DNA from: a virus
IMG/VR virus record: IMGVR_UViG_3300036760_000327
Location: 42,487-106,486 of that record
Direction: 5' to 3' (one strand)
Length of the DNA: 64,000 nucleotides
Below are positions 1 to 7,062 of this stretch, piece after piece (positions within the stretch are counted from its first letter, which is position 1; every line of letters starts with the position of its first letter). The notes beneath the pieces were generated by a model, which ran no database searches, was not told where the DNA came from, and saw only the letters and a program-made list of their open reading frames with translations. The translations under genes and the position numbers were made by a program.

Positions 1-1
1 A

Positions 2-217
2 ATTGGGGCTAACTCGTTTGATCTTCTTATGCTAGATGAAATTCTTGATCTATCTCTGGCAGAAAGAGGACAAGAAGAAACCTTGGATTTGTTATATTCT
101 AAAAAACCAACCATAAATCATATTATTTTGATCAGTCACAAAGACTTGTTAAAGGGTCAATTTGATAAAGAAATTAATATTTTACGAGGCGAAGATGGAA
201 TATCAAGAATTGGATAA
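2..217 (+). CDS. Rad50/SbcC/gp46-like recombination ATPase, C-terminal fragment
   Basis: The reading frame is open from base 2, so this is the 3' end of a gene that starts left of the window. The fragment carries a Walker B box (LLMLDE), a D-loop-like stretch after it (SLAERGQEETLDLL) and an H-loop-like ILISHKDLL, in the order found at the C-terminus of SMC/Rad50/SbcC and T4 gp46 ATPases. Such proteins pair with an Mre11/gp47 nuclease in recombination-dependent replication. The rightward strand and replication-type function mark the end of an early operon. The next gene follows after 11 bases. Family is well supported; whether it is gp46 or RecF-like is not decided. Confidence 0.72.
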   Translation: MGANSFDLLMLDEILDLSLAERGQEETLDLLYSKKPTINHIILISHKDLLKGQFDKEINILRGEDGISRIG

Positions 218-228
218 AGGAGGAAAAT

Positions 229-483
229 ATGAAATTGTGGTTATTGAGACCAAGAAAAGAATGTATTAAGAAAGATAATCCATGGGAGCCGTGGTATGAT
301 AAAGCGTTTGGATTTGTTATAAGAGCAAAAACAGAAAAAAAAGCTCGTTGTTTGGCTGATCAAGACGCGGGGGATGAAAATGACAATTTCTCTGCTTGGA
401 CAGACAAAAAATATTCAACTTGTATTGAATTAACTCCATCAGGTAAAGAACAAATAATTCTGCGAGATTTTTACAGTGCTTAA
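229..483 (+). CDS. Small conserved phage protein, unknown function (84 aa)
   Basis: A GGAGGAAAAT ribosome binding site precedes the ATG. The protein opens with MKLWLLRPR, has a DPWxPWYDKAFG-like aromatic stretch and an acidic middle, and ends in ILRDFYSA. The pattern resembles small accessory phage proteins that I have seen annotated as hypothetical, but I cannot give a function. It follows the ATPase gene on the same strand and its stop lies 8 bases from the stop of the convergent gene, leaving no room for a terminator. Confidence 0.7.
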   Translation: MKLWLLRPRKECIKKDNPWEPWYDKAFGFVIRAKTEKKARCLADQDAGDENDNFSAWTDKKYSTCIELTPSGKEQIILRDFYSA

Positions 484-491
484 AATATAAA

Positions 492-821
492 TCATTCCTT
501 TAACAATCCAGCCGATCTTAAAGCTCCCGTTAATACACGAGAAAATGGATTAACAATTAATTCTTCTATTTCGGCAAATTTAGCTGATACATCGGCTGGT
601 ATTACGGTTTCCAAACTCCCGTGTATTAATTCATGAATTAAAGTTGAAATTTTTTCAGACGATGCCATTCTTTTTAATATATTTATTATTCTTTTATTAA
701 AATCTATGTCACCTTTGGTTTCTATATCTTTATTCGAGTTAGAAATATGTTTCTTATATTTTATCTGATATAAAATCCCTCCAATTTCAACCGTCTTACC
801 ATTAAATCTACGATTTTTCAT
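492..821 (-). CDS. Small HEXXH metallopeptidase-like protein
   Basis: The 109-residue protein contains LIHELIHG (around residues 63-70), a classic HExxH zinc-binding and catalytic motif, followed by an acidic EIEE that could supply a third ligand. This is what short phage Zn-peptidase-like proteins (ImmA/SprT-like superfamily) look like, although length and surroundings are too limited for subfamily assignment. It is the last gene of the leftward unit, overlapping the lysozyme gene by 14 bases, so it may be part of the lysis module or of late host takeover. Activity is inferred from the motif only. Confidence 0.65.
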   Translation of the reverse strand: MKNRRFNGKTVEIGGILYQIKYKKHISNSNKDIETKGDIDFNKRIINILKRMASSEKISTLIHELIHGSLETVIPADVSAKFAEIEELIVNPFSRVLTGALRSAGLLKE

Positions 822-1278
822 TATTTTCCCCTAGTATAAATAATTTTGCTTCTCGTGCTCGTCTACCCATAAGACCTTTATTTATCTTTCCTCCGGCATA
901 TATCCAAGATAGCATAGCTTCTGGAACTCTGCTATATTCACTCCTATTCAATCTAGACCTAGCCGTACTGGCCTGGAATCCTCCTGTCCCAATGTTAAAA
1001 ACAAAGGAAAGAAGAGCCGCATATTGGTTATCCGTAAGAGGAACTCTAACTAATCTCATAATGGCCGTAGCTGTACGTAATAAATCTTTGCGCAATAAAT
1101 CATCGGCTTGAGATTCAGTTATGCCATCTTTAAATATAGTTTCTTCATTTGGCAATAAAAGATGTCCTACACCAATTGTTTTTTTGCCAGCTACATCAAG
1201 ATAAATATGGAGGACACAAGCTTCTTCTCGTTTAATAAACTCTATAGCAATTTGGGGTATTTGACGAACCGTTATCAT
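808..1278 (-). CDS. T4-type lysozyme (GH24 endolysin)
   Basis: The 156-residue protein matches GH24 phage lysozymes in length and order: FIKREEACVLHIYLD supplies the catalytic Glu, followed by AGKKTIGVGH with the conserved Asp/Thr spacing, then the NQYAALLSFVFNIG helix typical of T4 lysozyme and P22 gp19. It cleaves the MurNAc-GlcNAc bond of peptidoglycan at the end of infection. No signal peptide is visible, so release should depend on a holin; the gene before it in the operon (4-base ATGA overlap) encodes a membrane protein that fits this role. Confidence 0.93.
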   Translation of the reverse strand: MITVRQIPQIAIEFIKREEACVLHIYLDVAGKKTIGVGHLLLPNEETIFKDGITESQADDLLRKDLLRTATAIMRLVRVPLTDNQYAALLSFVFNIGTGGFQASTARSRLNRSEYSRVPEAMLSWIYAGGKINKGLMGRRAREAKLFILGENNEKS

Positions 1279-1799
1279 TTTTTAATTCCATTCTTCAATG
1301 CGCTTATTACAGAAGAAGATGGCATGGAAGTTCTGCCTAAACTATACCTCATAAAACGGGCTCCAAACCAAAATGCCAAAATTGTCGATAGTACAGCAAA
1401 GTCTTCGCTGTTCCATATTTGCGTTCCGACTTCGTTCCATTTGGCCCCTGCTTGAACTAAAGAATAGATTAAAGAATATTTAACGTACATATAGAGCACC
1501 ATAAAACCGTATGTGATCGTTGGACGTACTGAGGAATTGTATAATGATACGATTCCATCAATCCAGCGAACACCAGTGATCTTTTGTTCTGATGCTTTAT
1601 AGATCGCTTCTGTTTCAGCTATATCAGCCTGCGCACCCAACTCCTCTAGTTTAATCTGGCCCTGTAACTTCGCGGCTTCCATCTGTAATTTTCCCATCTC
1701 TATTTCATGTTTATGATCTTCTTTATTGTTCCAAAATTTCAAAATTTCGGGCAATAATGAACCTAACAAACCAAATATAGTACCTAAAAGTGTTAGCAT
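1275..1799 (-). CDS. Holin-like membrane protein with coiled coil
   Basis: The 174-residue protein has an N-terminal hydrophobic segment (LLGTIFGLLGSLLPEIL), a charged helical stretch rich in Glu, Lys and Gln (about residues 25-75, probably coiled coil), then VRPTITYGFMVLYMYVKYSLIY and ILAFWFGARFM as further membrane segments. This architecture matches three-transmembrane phage/GTA holins. It overlaps the lysozyme gene by the ATGA sequence, the usual lysis-cassette coupling. Function is inferred from topology and context; a membrane-anchored virion protein is an alternative. Confidence 0.7.
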   Translation of the reverse strand: MLTLLGTIFGLLGSLLPEILKFWNNKEDHKHEIEMGKLQMEAAKLQGQIKLEELGAQADIAETEAIYKASEQKITGVRWIDGIVSLYNSSVRPTITYGFMVLYMYVKYSLIYSLVQAGAKWNEVGTQIWNSEDFAVLSTILAFWFGARFMRYSLGRTSMPSSSVISALKNGIKK

Positions 1800-1802
1800 A
1801 AA

Positions 1803-2078
1803 TTATTTCACCTCTTTCGTTGTGTTATGATGGGGATAAAGGATCGTCTGTTGTGGGTGCATAATTTGAGCAATATGTGGATCCTCTGTTGTATTACAGT
1901 GGTAGAAGGACGGTGCGGGTAAAGGACCATTTGTTGTGGGTACAGGATTTGGCGGGTATACAGGACCACTTGGAAAAACTTCATAATTCCATATTGCTGG
2001 ACTACAATCACATGTTTCTTTCCACGGTGCATTTACTCTACTACATCTTGGACAAATCCATCCATAATTTGATGACAT
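1803..2078 (-). CDS. Small zinc-ribbon protein with Pro-rich tail
   Basis: A strong ribosome binding site (GGAGG) precedes ATG. The N-terminus reads YGWICPRCSRVNAPW then TCDC, giving a CxxC...CxC zinc-ribbon pattern, followed by a proline- and histidine-rich tail of about 55 residues. Short proteins with this N-terminus occur beside phage tail and lysis genes and have no known role. The overlapping frame in the same interval is Arg/Gln-rich and looks like a shadow. Confidence 0.65.
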   Translation of the reverse strand: MSSNYGWICPRCSRVNAPWKETCDCSPAIWNYEVFPSGPVYPPNPVPTTNGPLPAPSFYHCNTTEDPHIAQIMHPQQTILYPHHNTTKEVK

Positions 2079-2098
2079 AAATTTATCCTCCTTTGATT

Positions 2099-3229
2099 TT
2101 ATTTGTTTTCTTGAATTTTTTCACATATAAACGATATATTATCTTCGGACAATTCTACATGCAATGGAAGACTAATACACCTTTCAAAAAATTTAATGGC
2201 CTCCTGGCAACCATTATCGGTTTCGTATGTACGATACATTTTATAAAGATGATTCAGGCGATAATGAACGCCGCATTGTATCCCTTGTTCAGACAAATAT
2301 TTCATTAATTTATCCCTGTTATTTACAAGAATTACAAATAAATGATTAGCAGATATTCTATCTGGAAATATTTTTAATAATTCAATCTGTTCTGTATTAG
2401 CTAATAATTTTCTATATTTATCTACTAGCATTTGTCTATAGATTCTATCTTCTTCATAATGTTGCAACTGCCCTAATCCAATAGCTGCTTGTATATCATT
2501 CATATGATTTTTCCAACCCATTGATACTATATCATAGTCCCATGAATATTTTTCATTATTTGTTCGTTCGGATGTATTTTTATTTATGCCAAACCATCGC
2601 AATAATCTGGCCATTTTATCAATTTCTGGATCATAGGTAGTTAACAAACCACCATCTCCGATAGCAAGTGGTTTAACAGAATGGAGACTAAAAGTGCAGA
2701 ATCTAGAATGCAAACATCCTATTTTCTCGTTTTGATACTCAGCGCCGAAAGCGTGAGAGCTATCCTCAATTACATCTAAATGATATTTAGTAGCTATATC
2801 ATATATTGCATTCATATCAACTGGCATACCGCCAAAATGGACAACCATAATTGCTTTTGCTCTAGAATTAATAAATGGATTGGTCATTAATCTTTCAATA
2901 GATTTTGGATCTATGTTGCCGGTATCTGGTTCAATATCTGCAAAAACAGGATAGTAACCAGCTTGTAAAATACAATGATTTGTGGCAATAAAAGTCAACG
3001 GGGTCGTAATGACATAAGAGCCTTTGGGAGCTTTAAGACAAGCTAAAGCTATTTGTATGGCCGCCGTGCCAGAATTAAGTGCAATTACATATGGAGTATT
3101 CAAATATTGGGATACTGCCTGTTCAAACTCAGCAACACGAGGGCCAAGGCCGGTCCAGCCGCTTTTTAATACTTCTGTAACATTATCAATGCTTTTCTGG
3201 TAAACGTGGTGGCGGAATAAAGTTATCAT
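2099..3229 (-). CDS. DegT/DnrJ/EryC1/StrS-family PLP aminotransferase
   Basis: A full-length sugar aminotransferase of fold type I (376 residues). ALNSGTAAIQIAL binds the cofactor phosphate, DVIEDSSHAFGA supplies the Asp that contacts the pyridine nitrogen, and SLHSVKPLAIGDGG holds the PLP lysine. Relatives (PseC, DesI, ArnB) transfer an amino group to a nucleotide-linked 4-keto sugar. I chose the ATG at 3229, one base beyond the stop of the preceding gene, over an upstream ATG overlapping it by 32 bases. With the GNAT and glycosyltransferases nearby it suggests an amino sugar for glycan modification. Confidence 0.9.
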   Translation of the reverse strand: MITLFRHHVYQKSIDNVTEVLKSGWTGLGPRVAEFEQAVSQYLNTPYVIALNSGTAAIQIALACLKAPKGSYVITTPLTFIATNHCILQAGYYPVFADIEPDTGNIDPKSIERLMTNPFINSRAKAIMVVHFGGMPVDMNAIYDIATKYHLDVIEDSSHAFGAEYQNEKIGCLHSRFCTFSLHSVKPLAIGDGGLLTTYDPEIDKMARLLRWFGINKNTSERTNNEKYSWDYDIVSMGWKNHMNDIQAAIGLGQLQHYEEDRIYRQMLVDKYRKLLANTEQIELLKIFPDRISANHLFVILVNNRDKLMKYLSEQGIQCGVHYRLNHLYKMYRTYETDNGCQEAIKFFERCISLPLHVELSEDNISFICEKIQENK

Positions 3230-3230
3230 T

Positions 3231-3458
3231 TTATTCTTTTTCCCCCAGATATTCATAGCCAAACGGACGAATTTCCCACATGTCCATTCCCAATGATTCT
3301 AAAGCACAATGGGCACATAATACGCAATCTTTTCCCATTATATCAATTATCTTTTTCCAGTACTTATTACTAAGCTGATAATCATAGTGCATACGGGCAT
3401 GGCATTTTTTACATACCATACCATTATGTAAGATTGTCTCTAGTATTTTTTTTCTCAT
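3231..3458 (-). CDS. Small double-CxxC zinc protein
   Basis: Seventy-five residues with two CxxC knuckles, VCKKCHARMH and CVLCAHCALE, separated by about 25 residues, the spacing of a treble-clef or zinc-ribbon fold. It ends next to the aminotransferase start and begins eight bases after the stop of another tiny Cys protein. No specific function is recognised; DNA/RNA binding or protein scaffolding are both possible. Confidence 0.6.
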   Translation of the reverse strand: MRKKILETILHNGMVCKKCHARMHYDYQLSNKYWKKIIDIMGKDCVLCAHCALESLGMDMWEIRPFGYEYLGEKE

Positions 3459-3465
3459 CTTTCCT

Positions 3466-3603
3466 TTATTTTTCTCGCATAGCCCATTGTATAAAACATT
3501 CTTTACTACAAAAATAATATTTTTTATTATTTTTTATTACAACATATACCGGATATTTAATTCCTTGAGATAATTTTTCTAATCCACAATAAGCACATTT
3601 CAT
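3466..3603 (-). CDS. 45-residue MYM/TRASH-like zinc-finger protein
   Basis: A short frame begins MKCAYCGLEKL and ends with YYFCSKECFIQWAMREK. The CxxC...CxxxC arrangement, with an aromatic residue before the third Cys and a hydrophobic helix after the fourth, is typical of TRASH/MYM-type metal-binding fingers. It sits in a tightly packed operon, five bases from the upstream gene and seven from the downstream one. Function unknown. Confidence 0.6.
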   Translation of the reverse strand: MKCAYCGLEKLSQGIKYPVYVVIKNNKKYYFCSKECFIQWAMREK

Positions 3604-3607
3604 ATTT

Positions 3608-3784
3608 TTATCCTATCCTACTTGGTTTTTCCACGTCTTCTAAACTATCAATCATTAGTTGAAGTAATGAAATTGATTTTTGATAATTAGGATAATTTTT
3701 AATTAAAGCCTGAAGTTGCTGGTCCAGATTTAATTTTATCATTTCCATTTTCATTTTAGAAGTCCAACTTCGTCTTAATTTCAT
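3608..3784 (-). CDS. Small helical protein, unknown (58 aa)
   Basis: The frame starts MKLRRSWTSKMKMEM and is rich in Lys, Met, Leu and Gln, with predicted helices over most of its length (for example DQQLQALIKN). It fills the gap between the TSCPD gene and the small zinc-finger gene without overlap, and codon use is like its neighbours. The start has only a weak purine-rich site upstream. Nothing diagnostic of function is visible. Confidence 0.5.
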   Translation of the reverse strand: MKLRRSWTSKMKMEMIKLNLDQQLQALIKNYPNYQKSISLLQLMIDSLEDVEKPSRIG

Positions 3785-3798
3785 GCTGTTTTACCTAG

Positions 3799-4329
3799 TT
3801 AGCACCTAGTAAATCCACAAGAATAACATTTTGCACAACCTTCTTCCATAATTAAACCAGAACCACACTCTGGACAAGGCTCGGTAATAAATTTTGGGGT
3901 CTTTTTGACCGCAGTTTTTACTTCAGCAATAACTTTATCAAAATTGATCTTATGCACTTCTGGTAATTTTTCTTCTTTCTTTTCAATTATTGTTATAGAT
4001 TTCTCTTGTTTTTTTCTGCTTTTAGCCAAACATTGAGCTACAGCATCAGCACAACTTAATGTTTTTGTATTTCCAAAACCATTAGATTGATGGCAACCTA
4101 TACCTGCCAACTGTTTGATTATTGTTTCCATACTTGTTCCAGCTTTTAAAGCTAAACTAATAAGTCTTCCTAGAGCTTCAGATTGGCTGGCGGCACATCC
4201 TCCCGCCTTTCCTAAACGAATAAACACCTCCCACGGTTTTCCTTCAGCATCTTCATTTATAGTAATATATAAATTTCCACACCCCGTACTTATACGACGT
4301 GTATGTCCCCTAAGCACTTCTTCTCTCAT
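3799..4329 (-). CDS. Stand-alone TSCPD domain protein (NrdJ C-terminal-like)
   Basis: The 176-residue product matches the C-terminal part of adenosylcobalamin-dependent class II ribonucleotide reductase: TGCGNLYITINEDAEGKPWEVFIRLGK-type core (seen in pieces), GGCAASQSEALGRLISLAL, then LSCADAVAQCL, ending in CPECGSGLIMEEGC and CYSCGFTRC. That last Cys-rich tail serves redox or zinc roles in NrdJ. The catalytic barrel is absent from this window. The ATG at 4329 directly follows the stop of the GNAT gene; the longer frame upstream runs through that gene. Either a split reductase or an independent regulator. Confidence 0.8.
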   Translation of the reverse strand: MREEVLRGHTRRISTGCGNLYITINEDAEGKPWEVFIRLGKAGGCAASQSEALGRLISLALKAGTSMETIIKQLAGIGCHQSNGFGNTKTLSCADAVAQCLAKSRKKQEKSITIIEKKEEKLPEVHKINFDKVIAEVKTAVKKTPKFITEPCPECGSGLIMEEGCAKCYSCGFTRC

Positions 4330-4330
4330 T

Positions 4331-4888
4331 TTACATGTCCTTGATATTTGTGGCCTGATTTTCATATGAATCTGATAGATCATCATAGCTGTAAATAACA
4401 GATGGTTTTTTTGAATCAAAATTATGATTAATGGCCTCTAATAATTGAATAGGTTTTGTAACGGATTTAAATCCTGCTCTTGCATAGATAGCAATAGCAT
4501 CTATATTGTCCATATGGACTTCTACTCTAACTTTGTACAGTTTCATTTCTTCAAATGCAATACGGAGAATTCTTTTAACCATTTCTTCAGCATATCCATG
4601 TTGCCGAAATTCTTCTAATAATAATACTCTTCCTAATTTAGCCGTTCGACTAGTGATGTCAGTAGCATAAAGAGCGATAGTCCCGATCTTTTCACCGGAT
4701 TTAAGCATTACAATAAACATATTATCCGTACCAATATCCCTATATTTTTGATACCAAGCTTTTTGTTGTTCTTTGGTTATCTCATTTGCATCAAAAAAAT
4801 GATCTCTATATTTATTACGAGTTTCTCTTAACCATTCAATATCATTCTCATTTACGGGCTTAAAAACTAATCGTTCACTTTTTATCAT
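4331..4888 (-). CDS. GNAT-family N-acetyltransferase (RimJ/PseH-like)
   Basis: The protein shows the GNAT order: an N-terminal LVFKPVNENDIEWLRETRN, central strands (MFIVMLKSGEKIGTIAL), an acetyl-CoA pyrophosphate loop within LLLEEFRQHGYAEEM (normally Q/RxxGxG/A; here RQHGYA), then KVRVEVHMDNIDAIAIYARAGF, the usual N...A..lYek.GF motif. This set-up is common to RimJ-type enzymes and to sugar N-acetylases such as PseH. Position between an aminotransferase and glycosyltransferases favours acetylation of an amino sugar. Confidence 0.85.
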   Translation of the reverse strand: MIKSERLVFKPVNENDIEWLRETRNKYRDHFFDANEITKEQQKAWYQKYRDIGTDNMFIVMLKSGEKIGTIALYATDITSRTAKLGRVLLLEEFRQHGYAEEMVKRILRIAFEEMKLYKVRVEVHMDNIDAIAIYARAGFKSVTKPIQLLEAINHNFDSKKPSVIYSYDDLSDSYENQATNIKDM

Positions 4889-5759
4889 TTAATATTTCCT
4901 CCCATTTATGACCAATTGTATCTATTGAATATTTATCCAGTACATCTTCTCTTGCCTGTTGTCCAATTTTAATTCGCAAATCTCTATTTTTTAATATCTC
5001 AAGATACATTGTCCATTCGTTCTTTGAATTATTTAAACAAACAAATCCATTTTTGCCTTGACGAATGATCTCTGTATAAGCCGGAATTGGAGAAGTTATT
5101 ACAGGCAACCCTAATATCATTGACTGGGTTAAACGATTATTCCCCTTCGCAAGTTCAAATGGCGGCAGTTCACCGAGAAACGGTATTACAATAATATCTG
5201 AATCAATTAAATCTGACCATATAGTATCTAATCTCCATTGTTTTGTTGCTTCTTTACAGGCACTAATGGTAATATATTTAAAGCCCAGAGATTCTATTAA
5301 TGGCCGTATGGTTTCGGCTTGGGGAAAATGAAGAAGAGTACCAAACCAAGAAATTATGAGATTATCTTCCCTGTGTTCTTTTTTATATAAATTTCTTGGG
5401 GTTTCATACGCGTCATTTATCGTGTATAATTTAGCTTTTGTATAAGATTGAATCCATTCTCGGATGTACTCAGAGCCACAGACAACTTTATCAGCAATCT
5501 GGGCCATTGGAATACCTTCAAAGTATAGATCATCCAGTATATAAATTACTTCTTTCCCCTTTTCTTGGCATTCTTTAGCCCTATTAATTTCAGTAAATAT
5601 TTTTTGGAATATAATAATATCATATAAATCAATATTATAGGGGGATATAAGTATATCCGAAATGATACCGTTTTGATTCATCCAGTTAGAAACATTTATA
5701 CCCATAATACGACTGCTAGGAGTATTTTTATCACCAATTAAAATCCATCCTATATACAT
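4875..5759 (-). CDS. Glycosyltransferase, GT-B fold (GT4-like)
   Basis: The C-terminal half carries ASPIPAYTEIIRQGKNGFVC-like donor-binding sequence (written here as TSPIPAYTEIIRQGKNGF), followed by QQAREDVLDKYSIDTIGHKW, which is the standard GT4 ending. The N-terminal half contains GDKNTPSSRIMGINVSNWM, a typical Rossmann acceptor domain opening. At 294 residues it is shorter than most GT4 enzymes (350-400). It overlaps the GNAT gene by 14 bases and the methyltransferase gene by 10. Substrate unknown. Confidence 0.82.
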   Translation of the reverse strand: MYIGWILIGDKNTPSSRIMGINVSNWMNQNGIISDILISPYNIDLYDIIIFQKIFTEINRAKECQEKGKEVIYILDDLYFEGIPMAQIADKVVCGSEYIREWIQSYTKAKLYTINDAYETPRNLYKKEHREDNLIISWFGTLLHFPQAETIRPLIESLGFKYITISACKEATKQWRLDTIWSDLIDSDIIVIPFLGELPPFELAKGNNRLTQSMILGLPVITSPIPAYTEIIRQGKNGFVCLNNSKNEWTMYLEILKNRDLRIKIGQQAREDVLDKYSIDTIGHKWEEILNDKK

Positions 5760-6280
5760 AAATTTACCAAATATAAAGTATGATTTCCTTTACTTTTAAG
5801 AGTATCTATTCCAATAATTTCATTGGAACAAGATTCTAATTCAAATAATGCATCGCTACATATAAAATATCTAGTATGTTCTTTAAGCCAACAAATCAAA
5901 TTTTTTCTCCATACTAAATTTTCATCTGGTAACATATCCCATCGTCGCCACGTTTCTAGCATTAAAGTTAAATCAAAATTATTATTATAAGTATTAATAA
6001 AATCTTGAAATGTAGTATGATAAAATTTAATATTATTATATTTCGTCCATTCATCATATGTCCATATATCCACACCTTGACAAATAGTATTTGGAAATTT
6101 TTTGCTCAAACCGAAAAGAACATAACCCTTGCCACAGCACAAATCAAGTATATTATGAGGACGTATATTTCTATTTATAAGTGCTTCAAAGATTTTATAT
6201 CCTCGTCCAATTCCTTCTTCTTCATTATTATTCTCGTCATTTCCCCATACTCTTTTAATTTCCATATCGCCTTCTGTCAA
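5750..6280 (-). CDS. Class I SAM-dependent methyltransferase
   Basis: Motif I is clear (ILDLCCGKGYVLFGL), followed by QGVDIW as the end of strand 2 that holds the ribose. I use a TTG start at 6280 because GGAGG lies seven bases upstream, whereas the in-frame ATG five codons later has no site. The target could be a sugar, protein or small molecule; the neighbouring glycosyltransferases suggest a glycan. Confidence 0.8.
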   Translation of the reverse strand: MTEGDMEIKRVWGNDENNNEEEGIGRGYKIFEALINRNIRPHNILDLCCGKGYVLFGLSKKFPNTICQGVDIWTYDEWTKYNNIKFYHTTFQDFINTYNNNFDLTLMLETWRRWDMLPDENLVWRKNLICWLKEHTRYFICSDALFELESCSNEIIGIDTLKSKGNHTLYLVNLCI

Positions 6281-6444
6281 TTTAATTCCTCCAATAATAT
6301 ATTACAAGGTTGCCCACATAAAGAACATATATAATAACAAGTGCCTATTTTTTGTTTCTTTACATCTTCTCCAATAAAATCAGGCATATCTGAAAATACT
6401 ATTAATACTTCGGCTTGGCAACATGTACTTAGATTGGTATTCAT
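6277..6444 (-). CDS. 55-residue Cys-rich protein
   Basis: The frame begins MNTNLSTCCQAEVLIVFSD and ends with GTCYYICSLCGQPCNILLEELN. The CxxxCxxCxxxC cluster plus the N-terminal CC suggests a small zinc-binding fold. It is coupled by ATGA to the upstream methyltransferase gene and overlaps the TTG start of the downstream one, so translation is likely coupled. Function unknown. Confidence 0.6.
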   Translation of the reverse strand: MNTNLSTCCQAEVLIVFSDMPDFIGEDVKKQKIGTCYYICSLCGQPCNILLEELN

Positions 6445-6935
6445 TTTACTGCCCTTAAAATAAAGACTATATTATAAATTATATTTAAATAATGTTTTTT
6501 AGCAAATTCTAATTCTTTACCGGATAATTTTTGTCCCTCTGGTGTCAGGGTTTCAATTAATTGGACTAGATCAAATTTTCCAGTGTAAGTATAATGTGGA
6601 ACTTGTTTTTGTCGGCAATCAAGATACTCATAGGTTCTGTGAGTCCAATACTTTTTATGTGTTGGATCTCTAAAGGCTGATTCGCAACCCCAATACGGCA
6701 CTTGTATTTCAACCAAAGCTCCAGGCATACAAACGCGATAAATTTCTCCCATAATCCTTAAGGGGTTATCCACATGTTCAAAAAAGTAAATAGCTCTTAC
6801 TGCTGCTACACTATTGTCCTCAAAGGGTAAATCTTCATTTTCTAAATCACATATAATCTCAGCTGGTGGAAGTTTATCTACCCCAATCCATCCTGGTAAA
6901 CATTGATTTCCACAACCAATATCTAATTTAATCAT
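6441..6935 (-). CDS. Class I SAM-dependent methyltransferase
   Basis: Starts directly in motif I (KLDIGCGNQCLPGWIGVD), then CDLENEDLPFEDNSV and IYFFEHVDNPLRIMGEIYRV, the regular post-I and motif IV region of methyltransferase type 11 proteins. The protein is 164 residues, short but containing the complete SAM-binding half. It is one of three methyltransferases in this cluster, so the cluster probably methylates several positions or several glycans. Confidence 0.85.
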   Translation of the reverse strand: MIKLDIGCGNQCLPGWIGVDKLPPAEIICDLENEDLPFEDNSVAAVRAIYFFEHVDNPLRIMGEIYRVCMPGALVEIQVPYWGCESAFRDPTHKKYWTHRTYEYLDCRQKQVPHYTYTGKFDLVQLIETLTPEGQKLSGKELEFAKKHYLNIIYNIVFILRAVK

Positions 6936-7062
6936 AAACGCACCATTTACATCCTATAGGATTATGTTTAGTAATAATATTTAAACGTATTAACACATGT
7001 TCAAAAAAGTCGCAAAAGTCTTTACCCTGGGATAATAAAGCATTAATTTCTTTTTCCGTCAC
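6928..7062 (-). CDS. Possible 44-residue protein with GTG start
   Basis: A GTG start overlaps the stop of the radical SAM gene by four bases (GTGA) and the frame ends inside the ATG of the next gene, so it fits the overlapping style of this operon. The product begins VTEKEINALLSQGKDF and ends GCKWCVYD. A GAGGGG site is close to the GTG. The gene is plausible but short and without recognised motif. Confidence 0.45.
   Translation of the reverse strand: MTEKEINALLSQGKDFCDFFEHVLIRLNIITKHNPIGCKWCVYD

Noticed and set aside
4330-4419. N-terminal extension of the TSCPD protein
   Set aside because: Those 30 codons run antiparallel in meaning through the GNAT gene in another frame and do not resemble NrdJ; the ATG at 4329 fits the operon spacing.
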